64,000 nucleotides of DNA from Deinococcus piscis (GTDB lineage: Bacteria; Deinococcota; Deinococci; Deinococcales; Deinococcaceae). The number at the start of each line of letters is the position of its first letter. Position 1 is the first letter of the stretch. The position numbers and the translations under genes are program-made. The DNA lies in the NCBI RefSeq assembly GCF_014653275.1, contig NZ_BNAL01000007.1, forward strand, positions 1-64,000. The letters are read 5' to 3'. The notes under the pieces were generated by a model. It saw only the letters and a program-made list of their open reading frames with translations, ran no database searches and was not told the origin of the DNA. This document shows, piece after piece, positions 1-10,313 of this stretch.

Positions 1-54
1 CCACACAAGACATTTCCGCCTGGATGACCCACGCCTATCCTGGAATATTCTTAT

Positions 55-67
55 GTCAAATGCTCTA
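55..67. repeat. 13-bp match to the end of the ftsH-upstream repeat element
   Basis: The string GTCAAATGCTCTA here is identical to the right-hand end of the 131-bp repeat element at 53851-53981. The rest of the flank does not match, so this is either a decayed copy or chance. Confidence 0.25.
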
Positions 68-113
68 AAGTCTGCCCACAGCACCTCGGGACCGAACATC
101 CCAGCGCAATCCT

Positions 114-533
114 TTGGAAGCTGAACCCGAACGGTTAACCTTTAACCCTGTCATGCAAACCTTGGGCATGCCTGCCGTGCGGTCCATTTCAGCTGATGAC
201 CTGCGCGAACCGGTCTATGAGTTCCGGTTTTTCTTCGAGTCTGGTACCCATATCTGCCTGTGGAGTGCCAATGAGAACGCCCGGCAGTGTTTCGACTATC
301 CAGTATCCCTGCGCGACTTGATGTTGCCGCGTGACCTGACCCTCTGGGGAGAAGCCCTGATGGAACGTTGGGACGACGCTGTGGGGTGGTATGGACCGCC
401 TATGCCCTGGAATGAAGGGGAAGAGGCGCACTTTCACGGCGAGGTCAGTAGGTTTCTGGATGCGCTGGAACGCGCTCTGGGCCGGGAATACCGCCTTATT
501 CGGTGCGGTCCCTGGGCGGGAAGTTCCGGCTGA
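114..533 (+). CDS. hypothetical protein
   Basis: I do not recognise this 139-residue protein. It is acidic and rich in aromatic residues, with no signal peptide, membrane segment or catalytic motif that I can see. The frame is open from an in-frame stop at 66. The TTG at 114 gives the longest form and the ATG at 153 (reading MQTLGMPAVRS) is the other candidate; neither has a clear ribosome binding site. Its 3' end overlaps the 3' end of the convergent ASCH gene by 38 bp, which is unusual and leaves open whether one of the two stop positions belongs to a decayed tail. It could be a small cytoplasmic immunity-like or regulatory protein, but nothing here proves a function. Confidence 0.5.
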   Translation: MEAEPERLTFNPVMQTLGMPAVRSISADDLREPVYEFRFFFESGTHICLWSANENARQCFDYPVSLRDLMLPRDLTLWGEALMERWDDAVGWYGPPMPWNEGEEAHFHGEVSRFLDALERALGREYRLIRCGPWAGSSG

Positions 534-1011
534 CCGGCGAGTCAGCGTTCGGGACTGCCGGGGCAGCAGGCTCAGGCCACACCACTTCAAACGTTTCGCA
601 CTGCACCCGCTCGGCGTCGCCAAAAGGCCGGTCTGTCTGCTGACGGCCAAAAAATGTGCGGTGGGCGTCGCGCCACCAGTCCAGCGTCAGGTCGCCTTCG
701 CCCTCTGCAGCGGCGAATTCGGCGGTCACTTGCAAAAATGGGACCTGCTCCACCTTGACCGTTCGGATGAGGGCACCCGGTTGACCCTGGCCGTCCAATA
801 CAATGGACAGCATCCCAGGGTAAATGCTGGGGTCGGCAGGCCAGCCGGTGGTGGCGACTTTCTGACCCGACAGGACCAGCGCCAGCAGCCGGTCTGCCAT
901 ATCGGGCGAGTCACCAAACTGGAAGGCGTCAGGCAGCGTCTCTATGGTGGCGTCATAGGCGTGAACAAAGTCCCAGATTGCCTGCTCTGTGACTGTTTCG
1001 GGGCTTGACAT
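496..1011 (-). CDS. ASCH domain protein (putative RNA-binding)
   Basis: This 171-residue protein carries an ASCH domain (fold related to PUA), a predicted RNA-binding module. Visible hallmarks are the SGQKVATTG stretch near residues 48-56, the SIVLDGQGQP segment, and the PFLQVTAEFAAAEGEGD...WW...H..FF block near 90-130, which is the usual C-terminal half of the domain. The last 30 or so residues are Pro/Ala-rich and probably disordered. The start ATG at 1011 is 6 nt downstream of a TAAACT -10 box, suggesting a leaderless message. It is convergent with and overlaps the hypothetical gene at 114-533. The family's substrate is not established, so the role is left open. Confidence 0.85.
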   Translation of the reverse strand: MSSPETVTEQAIWDFVHAYDATIETLPDAFQFGDSPDMADRLLALVLSGQKVATTGWPADPSIYPGMLSIVLDGQGQPGALIRTVKVEQVPFLQVTAEFAAAEGEGDLTLDWWRDAHRTFFGRQQTDRPFGDAERVQCETFEVVWPEPAAPAVPNADSPVSRNFPPRDRTE

Positions 1012-1056
1012 GCTGGAAGTTTAACAGCGCCCGCCCGCCCGCCCGCTGGCCCAGAT

Positions 1057-2187
1057 TCAGAAGAACCGCGTCACATCCCGCACCAGCACGAACGCCATCA
1101 GCAGCATGACGAACAAGAACCCGGCGGCGGTGACGCTCTGCTCCTGCTGAAAGGTGAGCGGGCGGCCCCGCAGCATCTCGATCAGGACCAGGGCGATGCG
1201 GCCACCGTCCAGGCCCGGAATAGGCAGCAGGTTGAAGACGGCCAGCGACAGGTTGAGCAGGGTGGCAATCTGGACCAGGGCCCAGCCGTTCAGTGCCGCT
1301 GCCTGACTGACCGTCTCGGTGATGCGGATGGGGCCGCCCACATCGTCGGTCTGCTCGCCCTTGAGGTTCAGACTGAGCATCTCGCCCAGCAGCCCCGCAA
1401 AGGAATTCACGACCAGCGGCACGGCCTCGGCGGTGGTTTGCAGTGAGCGGCCCAGGGCCTGCAGCACGCTTACCGGCTGGCTGCCCGGGCCGTAGCGAAT
1501 GCCCAGCAGTTGCCGCTCACCATTGAGCGTTGGCGTCCAGTCGAAGGCCAGCTGGCGCTGCTCAGCCTCGCCGGTGCGCTGCACAGTCAGGGTATGCGGC
1601 CCGGCCTCGTTAAGCAGTTCGCCCAGCAGCAGGTAGCCGGGGCCAGTCTTGCCAGCAATCTCAGCCTGGTCGGGAATGTCCTGACCGTCGAGCGCCACAA
1701 TGTCGTCGCCCACGCGCAGGCCCAGGCGCTCGGCGTGTGACCCTGCGATCACCTCGCCCACCCGGATGCGGTCATTGGCAGCCACGCCCAGGGCGCTGAA
1801 GGTGACGGTCATCAGGCCAATGGCCAGCAGCAGGTTGACCAGTGGCCCGGCCAACAACACCCCAATACGGCCCAGCGGGGGCAGCGCCGCAAAGCCGGTA
1901 CTGGCATGCCTCAGTGTGCCGTCGGAGGCTTCTTCTGGGGCCATGCCGTCTATCTGCACGTATCCGCCAATCGGCAGCAGCGAGATGCGCCACTCGGTGC
2001 CGCGCCACTGTTTGCGCAGGAGCACTGGCCCCATGCCCACGCTGAACGAGTCCACCTTTACGCCCTGCTTGCGGGCTGCCCAGTAGTGGCCCAGCTCGTG
2101 CAGCGCTGTGATCACGCTCAGCAGCAGCAGCGTCCAGAGGATGCCCTGCGGGCTGAGGGCCGCCGCAATGGCCTGCATGGGGTTCAT
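1057..2187 (-). CDS. rseP: site-2 protease, M50 zinc metalloprotease RseP
   Basis: This 376-residue integral membrane protease cleaves transmembrane segments of signalling proteins or remnant signal peptides. The zinc site HELGH is at residues 30-34 in the first membrane helix. The PDZ domain lies around residues 135-215, and the conserved C-terminal [11 protein letters not shown] motif near residues 317-327 supplies the third zinc ligand. Length and order match the RseP/RasP family. The start codon overlaps the dxr stop by 4 nt (ATGA), so translation is coupled to dxr and the two are one transcriptional unit. No promoter of its own is visible. Only the anti-sigma partner, not seen here, would define its pathway. 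Confidence 0.95.
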   Translation of the reverse strand: MNPMQAIAAALSPQGILWTLLLLSVITALHELGHYWAARKQGVKVDSFSVGMGPVLLRKQWRGTEWRISLLPIGGYVQIDGMAPEEASDGTLRHASTGFAALPPLGRIGVLLAGPLVNLLLAIGLMTVTFSALGVAANDRIRVGEVIAGSHAERLGLRVGDDIVALDGQDIPDQAEIAGKTGPGYLLLGELLNEAGPHTLTVQRTGEAEQRQLAFDWTPTLNGERQLLGIRYGPGSQPVSVLQALGRSLQTTAEAVPLVVNSFAGLLGEMLSLNLKGEQTDDVGGPIRITETVSQAAALNGWALVQIATLLNLSLAVFNLLPIPGLDGGRIALVLIEMLRGRPLTFQQEQSVTAAGFLFVMLLMAFVLVRDVTRFF

Positions 2188-3365
2188 GGCTGCACCCTAT
2201 CCGAAGTGCTGCACAGTTCCTGCGCCCGGCGGGTGGCCCAGTCCTGCACACCCTCCAGAGTGTCCCAATTCAGCGACTCCTGGGGGCACTCGTCCAGCAC
2301 CTGCTCGATGACGCGGGGAATATCCAGAAACCCGATGTTTCCGGCCAGGAAGGCAGGCACGGCGACCTCATCAGCAGCGTTGAGGGCGGCGGGCAGCAGG
2401 CCCCCAGCCTCACCCGCACGGTAGGCCAGTGCCAGTGCGGGGAAGCGTGCCAGGTCGGGCGCGTGGAATTCCCACTGTCCTTCCAGCGGCCAGGCCAGAT
2501 GTTCGGCTGCGCCTTCACCGCGCTGCGCTCCTACCACTTCGCCTGGCCGGGTCATGCCGCCCGCCGCCGCTGCCTCGGTGGCGTAGGCAATGGACAGCCG
2601 CATGTCGGTGGGGCCAAAGTTGGCACTGAGGTTGCCGTCGCGCCAGCGCACTGCCGCGTGCATGATGCTCTGTGGATGCACCACCACCCGCACCTGCGAG
2701 AGTGGCAGACCATAGAGTGCCGCGCACTCCATCACTTCCAGGCCCTTGTTGAGCAGCGTGGCGCTGTCCACCGTGATTTTCTGGCCCATGCTCCAGCTGG
2801 GGTGGTTCAGTGCCTGCTCAGGTGTCACCCCGCTCAGGTCAACAGGGCCGAGACGGAACGGCCCCCCCGACGCGGTCAGGATCAGCTCGGCCACGTCGCT
2901 GAGGCGTTCGCCCACCAAGCACTGGTAGATGCCGGTGTGCTCCGAGTCAATCGGCACCAGACTGCCGCCACCCTGCGCTGCCGCTGCCCAGATCAGGGGC
3001 GCGGCGGTAACCATCGCTTCCTTGGTCGCCAGCGCTACGGCCCGGCCCGCTTCCAGTGCAGCGCGGGTAGGGGAGAGGCCTGGCAGGCCCCCGATGGCGT
3101 TGACCACCACGTCGGCTTCACGGACGGCCAGCTCCTCCAGCGGCACCACTTCGGTCTGACCGAAGCGGGCTTTGGCCTGGGCGTAGCTCGCCTCGGCCAC
3201 CGCCACGGCGGCGGGCTGCCACTCACGCACCTGGGCTTCCAGCAGGTCCAGGTTGCGTCCGCCTGCCAGTGCTTCCACCCGCCAGCCGCGCTGCCGCGCC
3301 ACGTCGAGCGTCTGTGTGCCGATGCTGCCTGTACTGCCAAGAACCGTGAGCTTCACAGGGCCCAT
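2184..3365 (-). CDS. dxr: 1-deoxy-D-xylulose 5-phosphate reductoisomerase
   Basis: Dxr makes 2-C-methyl-D-erythritol 4-phosphate from 1-deoxyxylulose 5-phosphate with NADPH, the committed step of the MEP isoprenoid pathway. The NADPH loop GSTGSIG is at residues 9-15. The metal and substrate block with IDSEHTG lies near residue 140, followed by the SASGGPF-like segment (TASGGPF) and the [10 protein letters not shown] helix. From the ATG at 3365 it is 393 residues; the in-frame GTG at 3356 is an alternative. A longer frame upstream runs into the CRISPR array and is not coding. Only 45 bp separate this start from the first CRISPR repeat and I see no promoter there, so transcription must come from within or beyond the array. 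Confidence 0.95.
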   Translation of the reverse strand: MGPVKLTVLGSTGSIGTQTLDVARQRGWRVEALAGGRNLDLLEAQVREWQPAAVAVAEASYAQAKARFGQTEVVPLEELAVREADVVVNAIGGLPGLSPTRAALEAGRAVALATKEAMVTAAPLIWAAAAQGGGSLVPIDSEHTGIYQCLVGERLSDVAELILTASGGPFRLGPVDLSGVTPEQALNHPSWSMGQKITVDSATLLNKGLEVMECAALYGLPLSQVRVVVHPQSIMHAAVRWRDGNLSANFGPTDMRLSIAYATEAAAAGGMTRPGEVVGAQRGEGAAEHLAWPLEGQWEFHAPDLARFPALALAYRAGEAGGLLPAALNAADEVAVPAFLAGNIGFLDIPRVIEQVLDECPQESLNWDTLEGVQDWATRRAQELCSTSDRVQP

Positions 3366-3410
3366 GATGCCGCATGCGGGTGAGGGGGCGCGGGAGGGTG
3401 GGAAAAAGAT

Positions 3411-5756
3411 GGAACATCCCCGCCTGCACGGGGAAAACCGGTTCCGGCGTCGGCTCCGGCTCCGGTTCCACGGAACATCCCCGCCTGCACGGGGAAAACC
3501 GGGCGCTATGCGCCCTGGTGGCCCATTTCGGCGGAACATCCCCGCCTGCACGGGGAAAACCAAAAAGCTCTCCATTGGCTGAGAAGAGAGTTCGGAACAT
3601 CCCCGCCTGCACGGGGAAAACGAATGCCGCGCCATTGCCGGGGATGAAGAGACCGGAACATCCCCGCCTGCACGGGGAAAACAACGTGGTCAAGGGGTGG
3701 CAAACCAGCGATGCCGGAACATCCCCGCCTGCACGGGGAAAACAACGTGGTCAAGGGGTGGCAAACCAGCGATGCCGGAACATCCCCGCCTGCACGGGGA
3801 AAACTGAATCCTGAGCGCATCCGGTTGCTGACCAAACGGAACATCCCCGCCTGCACGGGGAAAACTTTCCTGTTCTGGCAAACCACGGAGTACAAGTCGG
3901 AACATCCCCGCCTGCACGGGGAAAACATTGCCGGAAGTGCGGCCACTGCGCCGCCAAACGGAACATCCCCGCCTGCACGGGGAAAACGCCTCAGCGGCAG
4001 TGCGGTACGCCTCCAGGTGCGGAACATCCCCGCCTGCACGGGGAAAACCACATGACAGTGGACGGCGTGGAGGTGCCCACCGGAACATCCCCGCCTGCAC
4101 GGGGAAAACGTGCCCAGGACGTAGCCGGTCCAGTAGAGGAGCGGAACATCCCCGCCTGCACGGGGAAAACCAACCGGATGCGCTCAGGATTCAGGAGTTG
4201 CACGGAACATCCCCGCCTGCACGGGGAAAACACCCAGCCCCCGTTCCGTTCAGGTTCGGGGGGCGGAACATCCCCGCCTGCACGGGGAAACCTGACCAAC
4301 GGCAAGACCTTTGCAGGTTACGAGCGGAACATCCCCGCCTGCACGGGGAAAACTGACCAACGGCAAGACCTTTGCAGGTTACGAGCGGAACATCCCCGCC
4401 TGCACGGGGAAAACATTGGGGCCGGTTTCACGTCCACGGCCATTTTCGGAACATCCCCGCCTGCACGGGGAAAACATCGCCATAATTGGGAGTGCGGTCA
4501 GTGAAGTCGGAACATCCCCGCCTGCACGGGGAAAACGCGCGCCGTTCACGATTGGGGCCGGTTTCACGCGGAACATCCCCGCCTGCACGGGGAAAACCCC
4601 TGCATCCGACGCTGGGCCTTTAGCGCACCCGGAACATCCCCGCCTGCACGGGGAAAACGTTTGCTGGCCCCGTCGCAATAAACGCGATGGGGGAACATCC
4701 CCGCCTGCACGGGGAAAACTTCGGGAATCAGGGCGCAGATTGCATCCGCCTCGGAACATCCCCGCCTGCACGGGGAAAACGGCCGACGTTCCCCGCTCAG
4801 GCGAGAACTGCGCGGAACATCCCCGCCTGCACGGGGAAAACTCTGCCAGAGCGTCTGCACCAGGGTGAAGGCGCGGAACATCCCCGCCTGCACGGGGAAA
4901 ACCGCCATAGCTACTCTCAACACCTGGGCTGCCGCGGAACATCCCCGCCTGCACGGGGAAAACGCCGCGCCCGCCTGCTGGTACTCACGGCCCCGCGGAA
5001 CATCCCCGCCTGCACGGGGAAAACCATGTGACGGTAGAGGGCGATGGCGTGGAAAACGGAACATCCCCGCCTGCACGGGGAAAACCTCGCCGGAAATGCC
5101 CAGGATTTCCCAGGCTTCGGAACATCCCCGCCTGCACGGGGAAAACCCCATCTGGCAGGTCATAAACTCCATCACCGACGGAACATCCCCGCCTGCACGG
5201 GGAAAACCGGGCGTCAGCGATGCGCCCTTCCCGCGCCGCCGGAACATCCCCGCCTGCACGGGGAAAACCAGGCGGGTGCAGCGGGTCAGCAGCAGCACCG
5301 CGGAACATCCCCGCCTGCACGGGGAAAACCACCATCCAGCCGCCTCCCCCTGCGGGCGCAGCGGAACATCCCCGCCTGCACGGGGAAAACCTCTGGGTCG
5401 CGGTAATGTTCCCTGATGTAAGCGGAACATCCCCGCCTGCACGGGGAAAACCAGAACTCGGCGCGGGGGCTGCCCGGCGCGTGCGGAACATCCCCGCCTG
5501 CACGGGGAAAACAATGCGAGTAGTCCGCGCGACAGTCTGGAGTTCGGAACATCCCCGCCTGCACGGGGAAAACACGCAAATCATCAGCGCCCTGGGCATG
5601 ACGGGCGGAACATCCCCGCCTGCACGGGGAAAACGACTGCGGTGGAGTGTAGTTACAAACCCGTGACGGAACATCCCCGCCTGCACGGGGAAAACGAGAT
5701 TCTCAGGCATTGTCATAGGTCACGCTCCGGAACATCCCCGCCTGCACGGGGAAAAC
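3411..5756 (-). CRISPR. type I-E CRISPR array, 39 repeats / 38 spacers
   Basis: Thirty-nine 28-bp repeats begin every 61 bp exactly, from 3411 to 5729. On the plus strand each starts GGAACATCCCCGCC and ends CACGGGGAAAAC. In the usual I-E orientation (minus strand) it reads GTTTTCCCCGTGCAGGC then GGGGATGTTCC, with a TCCCCG/CGGGGA hairpin. A further conserved G follows 36 of the 38 internal positions I checked plus others, giving the E. coli-like 29-nt repeat plus 32-nt spacer. The leader is therefore on the ilvD side and spacer 38 (5696-5728) is newest. All repeats look identical except number 15 (4265), with one A to C change. Spacers 5/6 and 15/16 are duplicates. No cas genes occur in the window, so effector genes, if any, lie elsewhere. 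Confidence 0.97.
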
Positions 5757-5845
5757 ACTTCTCCTGTCATGCTTCTCAGCCTTGAGGGGCTGTTTGGTAT
5801 CTTTGCACAGCCTAGATACAGATCACAATCTCTGCACCCTCTCGC
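5757..5845 (-). promoter_or_regulatory. CRISPR leader
   Basis: This 89-bp stretch between the ilvD stop and the last repeat is less GC-rich than its surroundings and sits at the leader end implied by repeat orientation. A short GTATC...GATAC hairpin is present. There is no terminator between ilvD and the array, so read-through from ilvD is possible. No strong promoter is evident. Confidence 0.6.
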
Positions 5846-7585
<1,740 letters not shown>

Positions 7586-7591
7586 CTTCCC

Positions 7592-7619
7592 AGCATAGGG
7601 ATTTCCGCACATGTGGCAA
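7592..7619 (-). promoter_or_regulatory. ilvD promoter
   Basis: On the minus strand, TTGCCA (7619-7614), a 16-bp spacer and TATGCT (7597-7592). The predicted start of transcription falls at or next to the ilvD ATG at 7585. Confidence 0.65.
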
Positions 7620-7623
7620 GGGG

Positions 7624-7652
7624 TTGACGCCCGGCAATGATGAGCGTAAAGT
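7624..7652 (+). promoter_or_regulatory. ilvB operon promoter
   Basis: TTGACG (7624-7629), a 17-bp spacer and TAAAGT (7647-7652). Transcription should begin near 7659, only about 4 nt before the leader-peptide ATG. Confidence 0.65.
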
Positions 7653-7662
7653 TGCTCCAACT

Positions 7663-7713
7663 ATGTTGCTTACGGCTGTCATCGTACTAATTTCTGGTCC
7701 AGGGGAAAACTAG
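7663..7713 (+). CDS. ilv leader peptide (attenuator)
   Basis: A 16-codon frame encodes MLLTAVIVLISGPGEN. Seven of 16 residues are branched-chain amino acids, including five in a row (VIVLI at positions 6-10), and Thr is a precursor of Ile. It starts a few nucleotides after the predicted transcription start and ends inside the first hairpin of the leader, upstream of a terminator and of ilvB. This is the arrangement of classical ilv/leu leader peptides: ribosome stalling at scarce Leu/Val/Ile tRNAs would favour the antiterminator. There is no ribosome binding site, consistent with leaderless translation. It is too short for standard gene calling. Confidence 0.75.
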   Translation: MLLTAVIVLISGPGEN

Positions 7714-7765
7714 ACCAGAAATCCTGGCGTCGTTTCTTCCCCCACCCCTCCCGGTGGGGGTTTTT
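7690..7765 (+). terminator. ilv attenuator: alternative hairpins and intrinsic terminator
   Basis: Three elements can be read. First, a perfect 10-bp hairpin ATTTCTGGTC (7690-7699) with GACCAGAAAT (7713-7722). Second, an antiterminator: GGGGAA (7702-7707) in the loop of the first hairpin can pair with TTCCCC (7737-7742). Third, the terminator: CCCCCACC (7739-7746) with GGTGGGGG (7753-7760) followed by TTTTT (7761-7765). The second and third are mutually exclusive because they share 7739-7742. Confidence 0.75.
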
Positions 7766-7832
7766 AGTTTCCCTGAGCCATAGTTCTTCGCCCTGCCCCC
7801 TTTCGCCTCACCCTTTTTCTGGAGAGCCTGCC

Positions 7833-9647
7833 ATGACCCCAACCCAAGATTCTCCCGATATTCGCTGGAGCGGTGCCGGTGCCCTGTGGGCCAGTCTGGA
7901 AGCCCACGGCGTCCACACCGTATTCGGCTATCCCGGCGGGGCCATCATGCCGGTGTACGACGCCCTGACCTTTTTTCCGCAGATTCGCCACATCCTGGGC
8001 CGCCACGAGCAGGGCTCTATCCACGCCGCCGAGGGCTGGGCCAAGGCCACCGGCCAACTGGGCGTGGTGCTGGCCACCTCCGGCCCCGGCGCGACCAATC
8101 TGGTCACTGGCCTGGCCGACGCCATGCTGGACAGCGTGCCGCTGCTGGCGATTACTGGCAATGTGGCCAGTCATCTCATCGGCACCGACGCTTTTCAGGA
8201 AGCCGACATCACCGGCATTACCCTGCCGGTCACCAAGCACAACTACATCGTCCGCAGCGCCGAAGATGTGCCCCGAGTGATTGCCGAGGCCATCCATATT
8301 GCCCGCAGTGGGCGGCCCGGTCCGGTGCTGGTGGACATCCCCAAAGATGTGCAGCTGGCTGCCTGCGAGTACCGCCCAGCGGACCTGCGGCCCCACCCGC
8401 CACTGCCCCCGCGTGAGCCGGAGCCAGCTGCTTTGGCGGCGGCGCTGGAGTTGCTGACTCAGGCCGAGCGCCCGGTAATGATGGTGGGCGGCGGGGCGCT
8501 GGACGCTGCTGCGGAGGTCACGGCGCTGGCCCACGCCTGGAACATTCCGGTCATCACCACCCTGATGGGCCTGGGGGCGTTTCCGGCCTCTGACCCGCTC
8601 TGGCTGGGGATGCCAGGCATGCACGGGAGTGTGGCGGCCAACCGCGCCATCAGCGAGGCGGACGTGCTGCTGGGCATCGGCCTGCGCTTTGATGACCGCG
8701 TGACTGGGCGGGTGCGCGACTTTGCTCCACGGGCCAGCATCATCCATGTGGACCTGGACGCTGCCGAGCTGGGCAAAATCGTGTCCACCCACTGCCCGGT
8801 CCGTGCAGACGCCGCGCAGGTGGCCCGCGCCCTGAAAGAGCAGGCACCGTCACAGATTCCGGAGCGTCCCGACTGGCTGGCTCAGCTGGAAGAGTGGAAG
8901 GGCCGGGGCCACCACCCCGAAGTCTGGGGAGCCGCGCAGGCGGTGCGGCAGGTCGTGGCCCGGCTCGGCCCGGATGACATTCTTAGCTCGGATGTGGGGC
9001 AGCACCAGATGCTGGCCGCGCAGCTGGCCCGCTTTGAGCGTCCGCGCCGCTGGCTGAACTCCGGCGGCCTGGGCACGATGGGCTTTGGCTTTCCGGCAGC
9101 CATCGGGGCCGCGCTGGCCGAGCCGGATGTGGTGAGCATGGTGATTGCCGGTGACGGCGGCTTTCAGATGACCGCGCAGGAGCTGGCAACCCTGAAGCAC
9201 GCGGACATCCGCAACGTCAAAATCTGTATCATCAACAACTCGTATCTGGGAATGGTGCGCCAGTGGCAGGAGCTGTTTCACGGTGAGCGCTACTCAGAAG
9301 TGGAGCTGGGCCACTCCAACCCTGATTTTCTCAAGCTGGCCGACGCCTACGGGGTGCCGGGCTGGCGGGCCGAGGACAGCGCCAGTTTGGATGAAGCTCT
9401 GGAGGGCTGGCTGAACCATCCGGGGTCGGCGCTGCTGGAAGTGGTGGTGCCCAGTCAGCACCATGTGTTTCCGATGGTGCCTGCTGGGGCCTCGCTCTCC
9501 GAGATGCTGGAAACGGAGCCGGTGCGGGCTGGGGTGATGCAGACTGGAACGGTACAGGACAGCCCGGATGGTGTGGAAGCCCCCGGCGATGACATGGAAG
9601 CCGTGCCCATCATGGCGCTGGACGCCCAACGTGGAGGTGAGCGGTGA
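7833..9647 (+). CDS. ilvB: acetolactate synthase, large (catalytic) subunit
   Basis: This thiamine-diphosphate enzyme condenses pyruvate with pyruvate or 2-ketobutyrate to give acetolactate or acetohydroxybutyrate. The 604-residue protein has the N-terminal ThDP domain with the catalytic glutamate at residue 59 (GRHEQGSIHAAEG), the central FAD-binding domain, and the C-terminal GDGGFQMT...NNSYLGM cofactor motif around residues 436-465. The C-terminal 40 residues are an acidic tail. A GGAG ribosome binding site precedes the ATG. It lies 68 nt downstream of the attenuator terminator, so its transcription should fall when branched-chain amino acids are plentiful. The stop overlaps the ilvN start. 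Confidence 0.96.
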   Translation: MTPTQDSPDIRWSGAGALWASLEAHGVHTVFGYPGGAIMPVYDALTFFPQIRHILGRHEQGSIHAAEGWAKATGQLGVVLATSGPGATNLVTGLADAMLDSVPLLAITGNVASHLIGTDAFQEADITGITLPVTKHNYIVRSAEDVPRVIAEAIHIARSGRPGPVLVDIPKDVQLAACEYRPADLRPHPPLPPREPEPAALAAALELLTQAERPVMMVGGGALDAAAEVTALAHAWNIPVITTLMGLGAFPASDPLWLGMPGMHGSVAANRAISEADVLLGIGLRFDDRVTGRVRDFAPRASIIHVDLDAAELGKIVSTHCPVRADAAQVARALKEQAPSQIPERPDWLAQLEEWKGRGHHPEVWGAAQAVRQVVARLGPDDILSSDVGQHQMLAAQLARFERPRRWLNSGGLGTMGFGFPAAIGAALAEPDVVSMVIAGDGGFQMTAQELATLKHADIRNVKICIINNSYLGMVRQWQELFHGERYSEVELGHSNPDFLKLADAYGVPGWRAEDSASLDEALEGWLNHPGSALLEVVVPSQHHVFPMVPAGASLSEMLETEPVRAGVMQTGTVQDSPDGVEAPGDDMEAVPIMALDAQRGGER

Positions 9648-10246
9648 GCGGCGAACATCTTGTTTCGGCCCTGGTGCGCGATGAACCCCGCGTGCTGACC
9701 CGCATCACGGCGCTGTTTGGGCGGCGTGGCTACAACATCAAGAGCCTCAGCGTGGGGGCCACCGAAACTCCCGGTATCTCACGCATGACGTTTGTGGTGG
9801 GCGGGGAGCGCGGCGTGGTGGAGCAGGCCATGCGCCAGCTGCAAAAGCTGCACGATGTCCTGCAAATCATTGACCACAGCCAGGAAAAGTACGTGGATCG
9901 CGAGCTGGTACTGCTCAAAGTGCGTGTGGACAAGGACACCCGGCTGGAGGTCCGCCAGATGGCCGAAGATTTCCGCGCCCGCATTGTGGACGCTGGGCGT
10001 CAGGCGCTGATGTTTGAGGTCACTGGCGACGAAGGCAAAATCACGGCTTTTATTGAGCAGATGCGGCCCTTCGGGATTCTGGAAACCATGCGCACTGGCC
10101 GGGCCGCGCTGATTCGTGGTTCCAATGCCGATATCGCCAGCCACGTCTATGGCGGTGAGTCGCAGGCGCTGGCGGCGTTGGCTTCGGGCCTGAGCCCAGT
10201 GCCGCAGCCCCGTGAGGCCAGCAGCCGGGATGGGGGTGAGCAGTAG
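9644..10246 (+). CDS. ilvN: acetolactate synthase, small (regulatory) subunit
   Basis: IlvN binds the large subunit and confers valine feedback inhibition. The 200-residue protein begins with an ACT domain (residues 1-75, with the typical [13 protein letters not shown] and GISRMT segments) followed by the small-subunit C-terminal domain (ITGDEGKI-like, RTGRAAL). The last 30 residues are Ala/Pro-rich and not conserved. The GTG start overlaps the ilvB stop (GTGA), so expression is translationally coupled and subunits can be made in balance. The symbol ilvH would be equally acceptable. Confidence 0.95.
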   Translation: MSGEHLVSALVRDEPRVLTRITALFGRRGYNIKSLSVGATETPGISRMTFVVGGERGVVEQAMRQLQKLHDVLQIIDHSQEKYVDRELVLLKVRVDKDTRLEVRQMAEDFRARIVDAGRQALMFEVTGDEGKITAFIEQMRPFGILETMRTGRAALIRGSNADIASHVYGGESQALAALASGLSPVPQPREASSRDGGEQ

Positions 10247-10313
10247 CCCCAGAGTCCCACTTGCCCCTTTCTGCCCCCGTTTTCACCCTTCGTTCCCTTT
10301 AAGGAGACCCACC

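Noticed and set aside
1022..1045. GCCC tandem repeats between the ASCH gene and rseP
   Set aside because: Four short units only; ordinary GC-rich slippage tract.
3366..3635. N-terminal extension of dxr by 90 residues
   Set aside because: It translates CRISPR repeats and spacers; Dxr proteins begin at the GSTGSIG strand just after the ATG at 3365.
3223..5716. Long open frames on both strands across the CRISPR array
   Set aside because: The 61-bp period without stops gives repetitive peptides (SPCRRGC, ACTGKT); they are artefacts of the repeat.
3411..5756. Self-targeting spacers
   Set aside because: I compared spacers with the rest of the window by eye and saw no long match; a genome-wide search would be needed to exclude them.
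7586..7660. TTG start for ilvD adding 25 residues
   Set aside because: The extra segment is Cys/His-rich and unlike IlvD, and the promoter lies inside it.
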